Source: an uncultured bacterium (lineage in GTDB: Bacteria; Verrucomicrobiota; Verrucomicrobiia; Verrucomicrobiales; Akkermansiaceae). From it: a DNA stretch of 35,119 bases. The notes beneath the pieces were generated by a model. That model was not told the DNA's origin. It did not search any database and saw only the letters and a program-made list of their open reading frames with translations. The position numbers and the translations under genes are program-made. This document shows, piece after piece, positions 23,895 to 30,620 of this stretch; positions within the stretch are counted from its first letter, which is position 1, and each line of letters starts with the position of its first letter. The stretch is from NCBI GenBank assembly GCA_945831585.1, contig CAMACY010000013.1:1-35119 (forward strand). Reading direction: 5' to 3'.

Positions 23895-24380
23895 TTACCA
23901 GGAGGCTCCATCGGGGATGAACTGGGAGTTGCCGCCCAGCTGGAACATGCCGTGAGTGCCCACGGGAATGAGCCCGAACTGCTTGTAGACAGGCTGTACC
24001 ACGGTGTACATGGTCTTGCTTCCGTCGATTTGAACCGTCAGGCGCTGCGCCGTGGTGCGCCCCATGGAATCGGTCAGGTAGCGCCCGGCCAGAGCACCCG
24101 CCAGTCCGAAGCCGGCGGCGGAAACGATTTGCCCTTTGCCGCGACCCAGCAGCGAACCGGCACCCGCACCGAGCACGGCGCCGACTCCCGTGCCGATGTT
24201 GCGCGAGGTGGAGGAGGTGTCGATCGTGGTCTGCGTAGCGCTGATGACGGTGGCGGGCAGCGTCTGTGAGGCGACATTGGCCTGGTTGGTGCTCACCTTG
24301 TCGAAATCCCCCATGGATTCGCAGGAGGGCAGCAGCAGGGTGGCGGCGGCCAGCAGCATGGCGTAGTGTTGAATCTTCAT
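23895..24380 (-). CDS. Glycine-zipper outer-membrane-type lipoprotein
   Basis: A small protein of 161 residues. The signal peptide MKIQHYAMLLAAATLLLPSC ends in a lipobox with Cys20. Residues 62-100 are a glycine zipper (GTGVGAVLGAGAGSLLG, then AAGFGLAGALAGRYL), as in SlyB/Pcp-type and OsmB-type lipoproteins that insert in or lie on the membrane. The C-terminal third (RLTVQIDGSKTMYTVVQPV...GTHGMFQL) is predicted beta, similar in plan to the C-terminal domain of SlyB-like proteins. It is probably a structural or envelope-stress lipoprotein; the exact role is unknown. It is monocistronic, with its own promoter and terminator, and diverges from the second peptide importer. Confidence 0.82.
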   Translation of the reverse strand: MKIQHYAMLLAAATLLLPSCESMGDFDKVSTNQANVASQTLPATVISATQTTIDTSSTSRNIGTGVGAVLGAGAGSLLGRGKGQIVSAAGFGLAGALAGRYLTDSMGRTTAQRLTVQIDGSKTMYTVVQPVYKQFGLIPVGTHGMFQLGGNSQFIPDGASW

Positions 24381-24424
24381 ACGTTTGTTTGGATTGGGTT
24401 CTGCCCGGTGCGGGCGATGGCTCT

Positions 24425-24453
24425 ATCGTAGCGGTGCGGCGTGCGAGCGTCAA
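24425..24453 (-). promoter_or_regulatory. Promoter of the glycine-zipper lipoprotein gene
   Basis: TTGACG (24448-24453), 17-base spacer, TACGAT (24425-24430) on the minus strand. The gap to the ATG at 24380 is 44 bases, giving a true leader of about 38 bases; this is the exception among the promoters here. The leader has no clear Shine-Dalgarno sequence. Confidence 0.55.
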
Positions 24454-24583
24454 GAGAAATCATCAGACATGTTTTCGGCAGCTTATTTTTGACGAAATAA
24501 CTTGCAGCGAAATGGTGAAAAAAAGCGTTATGTTCACACAAAATCGCCTCGCTGCTGCGCTTGAGCGTTGGCATAAATAGCAC
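24454..24583. other. AT-rich intergenic stretch without recognised gene
   Basis: Between two divergent promoters lie about 130 bases with lower GC than the surroundings, including short A and T runs (TTATTTTTGACG, GAAAAAAAGCG). I see no open frame with a convincing start, no terminator-like hairpin and no known RNA motif. It may hold regulator sites for either side. Confidence 0.3.
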
Positions 24584-24612
24584 TTGAGGCAGCTGTAACT
24601 CTGTGCTAGAAT
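24584..24612 (+). promoter_or_regulatory. Promoter of the oppA-oppB-oppC operon
   Basis: TTGAGG (24584-24589), 17-base spacer, TAGAAT (24607-24612). Ten bases lie between the -10 box and the ATG at 24623. The upstream in-frame ATG at 24611 overlaps the -10 box. Confidence 0.7.
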
Positions 24613-24622
24613 GCGCGGCGTG

Positions 24623-26254
24623 ATGTGGCGCTCCCCAGCTTGGCTTGTCCTGCTCGCGGCGGCTTGGCTGACGGCCGGCTGCGGCGACGGTCGCAGCTCG
24701 GTGCAGCGCGCGGCGGATCAGGGGATTTTGGTGCTGGGCAACAATCAGGAGCCCATGAGTCTGGATCCGCACAAGGCAACAGCGGTGGCGGACGGCAAAA
24801 TCATCGCCTGCCTGTTGGAGGGTTTGGTGCGTCCCGATGCGGCCGTGGATGGGGCGGTGCACCCTGGTATGGCCGAGCGCTGGGAGCATAATGAGGCAGC
24901 GGATGAGTGGGTGTTTCATTTGCGCGAGGCTCAGTGGAGCGACGGACATCCGGTGAGGGCGGAGGATTTTGTGTATGCATATCACCGCCTGTTGCACCCG
25001 CAATTCGGCGGCAAGTATGCGGAGATGCTCTACCCGCTGAAGAATGCGGCAGCCTTCAACCGCGGCGAGTTGCCGTGGGAGGCGGTGGGTGTGCAGGCTC
25101 GCGACGCGCGCACACTGGTGCTGCGTTTGGAGAGTCCGATGCCGCAGCTGCCGCAGCTGCTCCTGCATTACACCTGGAGCCCCGTTCCGGCGCATGTCGT
25201 GGAGTCGCTGGGAGGCATGCTCGACCGCCGCAGCCTGTGGACCAAACTGCCGCACCAGGTGGGCAATGGAGCCTATGTGTTGGAGTCGCACCGTTTCAAC
25301 GAGGCGCTGACGGTGCGCGCCAATCCTCGCTACTGGCGCGCGGGCGAGCTGCGCAACCGCGGCGTGCGCTTTTTGCCCATTGTCAACGGCTATACGGAGA
25401 CGCGCATGTTTTGGGACGGCAAGCTGCATATCACGAACAATGTACCGCCGGAGCTGCTGGCGGCGGCGCGGCGGCGCGCCCCGCAGGCCTATTGTCAGGA
25501 TGCCTATTACTGCTCGATTTTTTATCGATTGAACACACGGCGCCCGCCGCTGGATGACGTGCGGGTGCGCCGCGCGCTGTCGCTGGCTATTGACCGCCGC
25601 GAGCTGGTGGAGCGCGTGGTGCGCGGGGCGGGCAGCCCGAGTTTTGCCTTCACCCCGCCGGGTGCGGGCTATGCGGGGGTGGTTTTGCCGGAGGCGGCGC
25701 AGACGCAGGAGCAGCGCGTGGCGGAGGCGCGCCGCCTGTTGTCGGAGGCGGGCTACCCGGGCGGAAAGGGTTTTCCCTCGCCGGAGATTATGACGACGAG
25801 CCGCGACGTGCAGCGCCTGATGGCCGAGACGATTCAGAGCATGTGGCAGCAGGTGCTGGGGGTGCACGCGGAGATTCGCGCCTGCGAGTGGACGGCCTAC
25901 AAGGCGGCGCAGCAAAGCGGGGATTACGATATTTCCTCTTCCAGCTGGAGCGGCGATTTTCTCGATCCGGCCACTTTTGTGGAGCTGTGGCGCAGCTCCG
26001 GGGGCAACAACTGCACCGGCTGGGGCAGCACGGAATGCGATGCGGCGCTGGCAGAGGCGGCTGCGGCGGCCGATGCGGGGGTGCGCCGTGCGGCGCTGCA
26101 GCGGGCAGAGGAGCTGATGCTGCGGGCTCAGCCCATCATTCCGCTCTACGGCAGCGAGCGCACCTATCTGAAGGATCCGGCGGTGCAGGGCTGGTTCCCG
26201 CTCTTGTTGGATAATCACCCGCTGGATGCGGTACAAGTGGGAGGGAGGGGCTGA
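24623..26254 (+). CDS. Peptide ABC transporter substrate-binding lipoprotein, OppA-like (SBP family 5)
   Basis: A 543-residue periplasmic lipoprotein that captures oligopeptides for import. The signal peptide MWRSPAWLVLLAAAWLTAGC ends in a good lipobox (LTAGC, Cys20). Family-5 features: NNQEPMSLDPHKATAVADGKIIACLLEGLVR, HPGMAERWEHNEAADEWVFHLREAQWSDGHPVRAEDFVYAYHRLL, VRVRRALSLAIDRRELVERVV and the late SSWSGDFLDPATFVELW. Length matches OppA/MppA, of which MppA takes up murein tripeptide in E. coli; that function is only a possibility here. The start was set by the promoter. The stop TGA overlaps the next ATG (TGATG). Confidence 0.93.
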   Translation: MWRSPAWLVLLAAAWLTAGCGDGRSSVQRAADQGILVLGNNQEPMSLDPHKATAVADGKIIACLLEGLVRPDAAVDGAVHPGMAERWEHNEAADEWVFHLREAQWSDGHPVRAEDFVYAYHRLLHPQFGGKYAEMLYPLKNAAAFNRGELPWEAVGVQARDARTLVLRLESPMPQLPQLLLHYTWSPVPAHVVESLGGMLDRRSLWTKLPHQVGNGAYVLESHRFNEALTVRANPRYWRAGELRNRGVRFLPIVNGYTETRMFWDGKLHITNNVPPELLAAARRRAPQAYCQDAYYCSIFYRLNTRRPPLDDVRVRRALSLAIDRRELVERVVRGAGSPSFAFTPPGAGYAGVVLPEAAQTQEQRVAEARRLLSEAGYPGGKGFPSPEIMTTSRDVQRLMAETIQSMWQQVLGVHAEIRACEWTAYKAAQQSGDYDISSSSWSGDFLDPATFVELWRSSGGNNCTGWGSTECDAALAEAAAAADAGVRRAALQRAEELMLRAQPIIPLYGSERTYLKDPAVQGWFPLLLDNHPLDAVQVGGRG

Positions 26255-27177
26255 TGGCGGGCTTGTTGTTGCGTCGTTTGGGACAGGGTGTGTTGGTGAT
26301 TGCCGTGTTGCAGACGCTGACCTTTTTCCTGGTGCGGCAGTTGCCGGGCAATCCCTTTTTGGGCGAGCGCAAGCTGCCGGAGCACATCATGGCGCAGCTC
26401 AATGCGCTCTATGGGCTGGATCAGAGCGTGTGGGTGCAGTATGCGAACTACTGGAAGGGGATTCTGTTGCATGGGGATTTCGGCCCCTCGCTGGTGCAGG
26501 AGGGGGTGCAGGTGAGCGAAATCATCGCGCAGGCGTTCCCGGTGTCGCTGCTGCTGGGGGTGCTGGGCATGCTGATTGCCGTGCTGGTGGGGATTCCGGC
26601 GGGGATGCTGGCGGCGTGGTGGCGCAATCGCTGGCCGGATGCGCTGCTGATGCTGGCGGCGATGGCGGGTATTTGTATTCCGGCCTTTGTGTTGGCTCCG
26701 GTCTTTGGGCTGACCTTGGGGCAGTGGGTGCCGGGGCTGAGCGTGGCCGGTTGGGATGATGCGCTGTGTGCGGTGCTGCCGGCGCTGACGCTGGGGTTGG
26801 TGAATGCGGCGTATCTCGCGCGCCTGACGCGCGGCGGTATGGTGGAGGTGCTGGGTTCGGATTTCATCCGCACGGCGCGCGCCAAGGGCTGCTCGGCGCC
26901 GAGGTTGCTGTTTGTGCATGCGCTGCGCAGCGGGTTGCTGCCGGCGGTGTCGTACCTGGGCCCGGCTTTTGCGGGGCTGATTACGGGTTCCTTTGTGGTG
27001 GAGACTTGTTTTCAGGTGCCGGGCATGGGTCTGCACTTTGTGAATGCGACGACGACGCGCGATTATTTCCTGCTGCAGGGGCTGGTGTTGTGCTATGGGG
27101 TGCTCATTGTGCTGGCTAATGCTGCGGTGGATGTGGTGTTGATGTGGTTGAACCCCCGTTTGCGAACCGCCCAATGA
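26254..27177 (+). CDS. oppB: Peptide ABC transporter permease, OppB type
   Basis: A 307-residue inner-membrane permease of normal OppB/DppB length. It opens with GLLLRRLGQGVLVIAVLQTLTFFLVRQLPGNPF, has about six membrane helices, the docking loop DFIRTARAKGCSAPRLLFVHALRSGLLP, and the family end GLVLCYGVLIVLANAAVDVVLMWLNPRLR. Unlike the permease at 21794-23119 it carries no extra periplasmic domain. Its ATG overlaps the OppA stop; the purine-rich run GGGAGGGAGGGG just upstream is the only convincing Shine-Dalgarno-like sequence in the window, although it is also coding. The stop overlaps the next start as ATGA. Confidence 0.95.
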   Translation: MAGLLLRRLGQGVLVIAVLQTLTFFLVRQLPGNPFLGERKLPEHIMAQLNALYGLDQSVWVQYANYWKGILLHGDFGPSLVQEGVQVSEIIAQAFPVSLLLGVLGMLIAVLVGIPAGMLAAWWRNRWPDALLMLAAMAGICIPAFVLAPVFGLTLGQWVPGLSVAGWDDALCAVLPALTLGLVNAAYLARLTRGGMVEVLGSDFIRTARAKGCSAPRLLFVHALRSGLLPAVSYLGPAFAGLITGSFVVETCFQVPGMGLHFVNATTTRDYFLLQGLVLCYGVLIVLANAAVDVVLMWLNPRLRTAQ

Positions 27178-28115
27178 AACGCTGTTATGAAGAGGGGCAT
27201 TCGCTGTGGCGCGATGCCCGCCGCCGCCTCGCCCGCAACCGCGCGGCGATGGGCTCGCTGCTGTTGCTGCTGCTGGTGGCGGGGGCTTGTTTTCTGCTGC
27301 CGCTGAGTCCTTGGGTGGCGAATCCGAATGAGGCGAATCTGGATAACATCGCTGCTGCCTGCTCGTGGGAGCACCCGTTTGGGACGGATCAGTTGGGGCG
27401 CGATTTGCTGGCGCGGGTGTTGTACGGCGGGCGTATCTCGCTGCTGGTGGGGCTGGTGGCTACGCTGGTAGCCACGCTGGTGGGCTTGGTCTACGGGCTG
27501 ATTTCGGGCTATGCGGGGGGGCGCACGGACGCGCTGATGATGCGCACGGTGGATGTGCTCTTTGCGTTGCCTTTCATTGTGCTGGTGGTGGTGTTTTCGC
27601 TGTCGATTGAGGAGCCGAGTCGTGAGCTGACGGAGTATTTGGTGGCGGCCACGGGCTGGAGCCGCGAAAGTGTGGCGCCGCTGACGGGGCTGCTGCCGCT
27701 CTTTGTGGCCATCGGGGCGCTGGGCTGGCTGACCTTGGCGCGCATGGTGCGCACGCAGACGCTGGAACTCAAGGGGCAGGAGTTTGTGTTGGCGGCGCGC
27801 TCGCTGGGGCTGAGTCATGCCGCGATTCTCTTCCGCCACATTGCGCCGAACCTGCTGGGCACCGTGGTGGTCTACACGACGCTGGCGGTGCCGGGCATGA
27901 TGCTGACGGAATCCACGCTGTCCTTCATCGGCCTGGGTGTGCGCCCGCCCAACAGTAGTTGGGGCACGCTGATTAAGGAGGGCGCCGACCGCATGGAGGT
28001 GAGCCCGGAGCTACTTATCTTCCCGGCGCTGTTCTTCTGCATCACCCTGCTGGCGCTCAATTTCCTGGGCGATGGGCTGCGCGATGCCATCGACCCGCGA
28101 TCGGCCAAGGATTGA
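27174..28115 (+). CDS. oppC: Peptide ABC transporter permease, OppC type
   Basis: A 313-residue inner-membrane permease, the partner of the OppB-type subunit. An N-terminal cytoplasmic segment (LWRDARRRLARNRAAMGSL) leads into helix 1, followed by HPFGTDQLGRDLLARVLYGGRISL, the docking loop EFVLAARSLGLSHAAILFRHIAPNLLG, and NFLGDGLRDAIDPR at the end, all typical of OppC/DppC. The start at 27174 overlaps the OppB-type stop (ATGA). It is the last gene of the operon. No ATPase gene follows; alanine racemase converges 18 bases later, so this importer must borrow ATPases encoded elsewhere, possibly the OppD at 17009-17998. Confidence 0.95.
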   Translation: MKRCYEEGHSLWRDARRRLARNRAAMGSLLLLLLVAGACFLLPLSPWVANPNEANLDNIAAACSWEHPFGTDQLGRDLLARVLYGGRISLLVGLVATLVATLVGLVYGLISGYAGGRTDALMMRTVDVLFALPFIVLVVVFSLSIEEPSRELTEYLVAATGWSRESVAPLTGLLPLFVAIGALGWLTLARMVRTQTLELKGQEFVLAARSLGLSHAAILFRHIAPNLLGTVVVYTTLAVPGMMLTESTLSFIGLGVRPPNSSWGTLIKEGADRMEVSPELLIFPALFFCITLLALNFLGDGLRDAIDPRSAKD

Positions 28116-28133
28116 GCGGGGGCGTGCCGAGCA

Positions 28134-29240
28134 TCAGTCGATATAGACGCGTGGCACGCGTCCGGAGATGCAGGTAATGACGTTGCTGGGAATGGTGCGC
28201 GCTCGGGTGGTCAGCTCTTCCCAAGGAACATTGGGACCCATGATTTCGGCCACATCGCCCGGGCGCACGCCGTCGAGGTGGGAGACATCGACCATGATCT
28301 GATCCATGGTGACACGCCCGAGCACGGGGCAGTAGGAGCCGTTGAGGTAGACGCGCGCGCCCGTGTTGGAGAGGTAGTGCAGGTAGCCGTCACCGAAGCC
28401 GATGCCGATGGTGGCGACCTTGGTGGGGCCGGTGGTGATGTAGGTGTGGTTGTAGGAGACACCGTGGTTGTCCGGCAGGGTGCGCAGCAGGGTGACGCGG
28501 CTGTAGAGCGTCAGGGTGTTGCGCAGCTCGCGGTTGTAGGGCGAGGGCATGGGCGAGTAGCCGTAGAGGATGCGCCCGAGCCGCACCATGTTGGTGCCGG
28601 CGGCGCGGTAGTTGAACACGCCGGAGCTGCTGCAGAGGTGGCGGTAGGGCAGCACCAGCTGCTCACTCAGCACGGCGAGGGCGCGCTCGTAGCTGCGAAT
28701 CTGGCGGTGGGTGAAGGAGATGTCGTCGGCCGCGGCGGAGAGGTGGGAGAAGGCGCCCTCGATGTTGAGATGCTCATAGCTCCGCAGTTTCTCGGCCAGC
28801 CCGGGGATGTCGCCCGGCAGCAGTCCGGCGCGCCCCATGCCGGTGTCGATGCTGATGTGGAGCTTGACCTTGCAGTCGAAGAGGCGGCCGAGGGAGTTGA
28901 AGTGCTCGGCTTCTTCGAGGCTGGAGAGGGCGGCGCGCCAGCCGTTCTGTACAATGGCTTCGCGCTCGGCGGGGAAGCAGGGACCCAAAATGAAGGGGCA
29001 GGTGCGGCAGCCGGCATCGCGCACGCGGGCGGCCTCGCCGACGGTGGCCACGCCGAAGAACTCGATATCACAGCCGTCCAGAGCCTTGACGACCCCCTCG
29101 AGCCCGTGCCCGTAGGCCTCTGCCTTGACGATGGCCATCTGCTTGTGCTCGGGGAGCACCCGGCGCACGACGGACAGATTGTGGCGCATGGCGCCGGTGT
29201 CGACTTCGGCCCAGGCTCGGTAGAGAGAGGTATCCTGCAT
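28134..29240 (-). CDS. alr: Alanine racemase
   Basis: A cytoplasmic PLP enzyme converting L-alanine to D-alanine for peptidoglycan, feeding Ddl. It has 368 residues, the normal length. The PLP lysine is Lys39 in VKAEAYGHG and the catalytic tyrosine is Tyr263 in [31 protein letters not shown] and [13 protein letters not shown] are further family motifs. The start at 29240 was chosen because the promoter's -10 box ends 7 bases upstream; a longer frame to 29276 would translate the promoter itself. It is monocistronic as far as visible, divergent from the ExbB operon and convergent with the second peptide importer. Confidence 0.96.
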   Translation of the reverse strand: MQDTSLYRAWAEVDTGAMRHNLSVVRRVLPEHKQMAIVKAEAYGHGLEGVVKALDGCDIEFFGVATVGEAARVRDAGCRTCPFILGPCFPAEREAIVQNGWRAALSSLEEAEHFNSLGRLFDCKVKLHISIDTGMGRAGLLPGDIPGLAEKLRSYEHLNIEGAFSHLSAAADDISFTHRQIRSYERALAVLSEQLVLPYRHLCSSSGVFNYRAAGTNMVRLGRILYGYSPMPSPYNRELRNTLTLYSRVTLLRTLPDNHGVSYNHTYITTGPTKVATIGIGFGDGYLHYLSNTGARVYLNGSYCPVLGRVTMDQIMVDVSHLDGVRPGDVAEIMGPNVPWEELTTRARTIPSNVITCISGRVPRVYID

Positions 29241-29247
29241 GGGGGCG

Positions 29248-29276
29248 ATTGTATGCCCCCGGGGGGCGAATTGCAA
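29248..29276 (-). promoter_or_regulatory. Promoter of alr
   Basis: TTGCAA (29271-29276), 17-base spacer, TACAAT (29248-29253) on the minus strand. Seven bases separate the -10 box from the ATG at 29240, so the transcript is predicted to be leaderless. Confidence 0.75.
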
Positions 29277-29347
29277 CCAAATTTCCGCATTCGCGCACTA
29301 GGGGAAAGCCCGTCTGCAAAAAAACGGCGTGCAGACAGCTATCTCGC

Positions 29348-29376
29348 TTGAAAGATTCGTTGTTTTTGCCTATAAT
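29348..29376 (+). promoter_or_regulatory. Promoter of the exbB-exbD operon
   Basis: TTGAAA (29348-29353), 17-base spacer, TATAAT (29371-29376), the closest to consensus in the window. Nine bases lie between the -10 box and the ATG at 29386; a leader of two or three bases at most is expected. Confidence 0.82.
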
Positions 29377-29385
29377 CACCCACGT

Positions 29386-30147
29386 ATGCTGTCTTTTGTG
29401 TCCTTTGCTGCTGTGGCGTCGATGGAGAAATTGACTTCTGTCGGTTGGGGGGCGCTCGATTTGTTCGAAAAGGGCGGAATGTTGATGTGGGCGCTGCTCT
29501 TTCTGTCGGTCATTGCGCTGATGGTGTTTTTGTGTTGCCTGTGGACGACGCGCCAGTCGGCGGTGCTGCCTGTACGCCTAGTTCTGTCGGTGGAGTCTTG
29601 CATCCGCATCAAAGACTACGCCGGGTTGATGAGCATGTGCGAGCACGACGGCTCGAGCTTTGCCCGCACGGTGCACGTGATTGTGATGTTCCTGCAGCGC
29701 AACCCGCGCGCCAACATGGAGGAGGTGCGCGAGGTGGCCGAGGCGGAGGGCTCCCGCCAAGCCAATATCCTGACGCGCCAAATCAACTGGTTGTCGGACA
29801 TCGGTGCCATCGCGCCGATGATCGGTCTGCTGGGGACGGTGCTCGGCATGATGCAGACCTTCATGGAGCTGGCGGCCGGCAATTTCGAGGGCGTGAAGCA
29901 GATGCAGATGGCGGGCGGCATCGCTCAGGCCATGATTACCACGGCCGGCGGCCTGATGCTGGCCATCCCCAGCATGGCCGGCTACGTCTTCTTCCGCAGT
30001 CGCATCCAGAAGCGCATCACGGATATGGAGGTAGCGGTGACGCACATCCTCTCGGCGATTGCCGTGCAGCGCGATCGCGAGCATCGGTTGGGTAGCTCGT
30101 ACCAGCGCGGCACCTCGAGCGAGGAGATGGATGATGACGATTTTTAA
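29386..30147 (+). CDS. exbB: MotA/TolQ/ExbB proton channel family protein
   Basis: A 253-residue inner-membrane protein that with ExbD forms a proton-driven motor energising envelope processes (TonB transport or Tol-type outer-membrane constriction). Three membrane helices are seen: about 29-50 (GGMLMWALLFLSVIALMVFLCC), about 140-165 (IGAIAPMIGLLGTVLGMMQTF, the conserved family motif) and about 185-208 (AMITTAGGLMLAIPSMAGYVFF). The tail is acidic (EEMDDDDF). The start at 29386 is fixed by the promoter; an upstream start at 29329 would cover it. exbD follows 27 bases after the stop. Whether it is ExbB- or TolQ-like cannot be decided, since neither TonB nor TolA lies nearby. Confidence 0.9.
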   Translation: MLSFVSFAAVASMEKLTSVGWGALDLFEKGGMLMWALLFLSVIALMVFLCCLWTTRQSAVLPVRLVLSVESCIRIKDYAGLMSMCEHDGSSFARTVHVIVMFLQRNPRANMEEVREVAEAEGSRQANILTRQINWLSDIGAIAPMIGLLGTVLGMMQTFMELAAGNFEGVKQMQMAGGIAQAMITTAGGLMLAIPSMAGYVFFRSRIQKRITDMEVAVTHILSAIAVQRDREHRLGSSYQRGTSSEEMDDDDF

Positions 30148-30174
30148 TCGCCGGTGTTGACCCCCTGAGCACTC

Positions 30175-30603
30175 ATGAAGCTTCGGACCAAACTCCCCGA
30201 CCCCATCGGTTTCCAGCTCGCACCGATGCTGGATGTGGTGTTCCTGCTGCTCATTTTCTTTGTTGTCACGCAGAAGATTATCCTCAATGAGCAGGATTTG
30301 AAGGTCAAAGTGCCGACGGCTCCCAGCAGTTCGGAGGAGTCGAGCCGCGCGATTGATGAAATCATCATCAACGCGCGCGAGGAAGACGGCAAGTTGGTGA
30401 TTACCATCGACCGCGTGGAGTTCACGCGCGAGGCGCTGCTCAACCTGCTCTCGCGCACCGTCAAGCTGAACCCCAGCCAGCCGGTGCGCATCCGCGGCGA
30501 TGCGAGCATGCGCTGGCAGAGCATGGCCGATGTGATTTCCACCTGCACGCAGGCGGGGGTGTGGAATGTATCGTTCTCCAAGCAGATGCCTGCCGCTCAG
30601 TAA
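30175..30603 (+). CDS. exbD: ExbD/TolR family biopolymer transport protein
   Basis: A 142-residue partner of the ExbB-type channel. It has a short cytoplasmic N-terminus, one membrane helix with the essential aspartate (Asp20 in LAPMLDVVFLLLIFFVVTQ), then a periplasmic domain of about 100 residues ending in the usual VRIRGDASMRWQSMADVISTCTQAGV pattern of ExbD/TolR. Family length is 135-145. The stop TAA overlaps an ATG (TAATG) at 30603 in the frame of the following TPR gene, suggesting translational coupling. Confidence 0.93.
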   Translation: MKLRTKLPDPIGFQLAPMLDVVFLLLIFFVVTQKIILNEQDLKVKVPTAPSSSEESSRAIDEIIINAREEDGKLVITIDRVEFTREALLNLLSRTVKLNPSQPVRIRGDASMRWQSMADVISTCTQAGVWNVSFSKQMPAAQ

Positions 30604-30620
30604 TGTTTTTCTCCGTGGTG

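Noticed and set aside
24381..24622. Small RNA or small ORF in the AT-rich intergenic region
   Set aside because: A TTGCAG/TTATGT pair has a 20-base spacer, no terminator follows, and no convincing frame exists; recorded only as an intergenic stretch.
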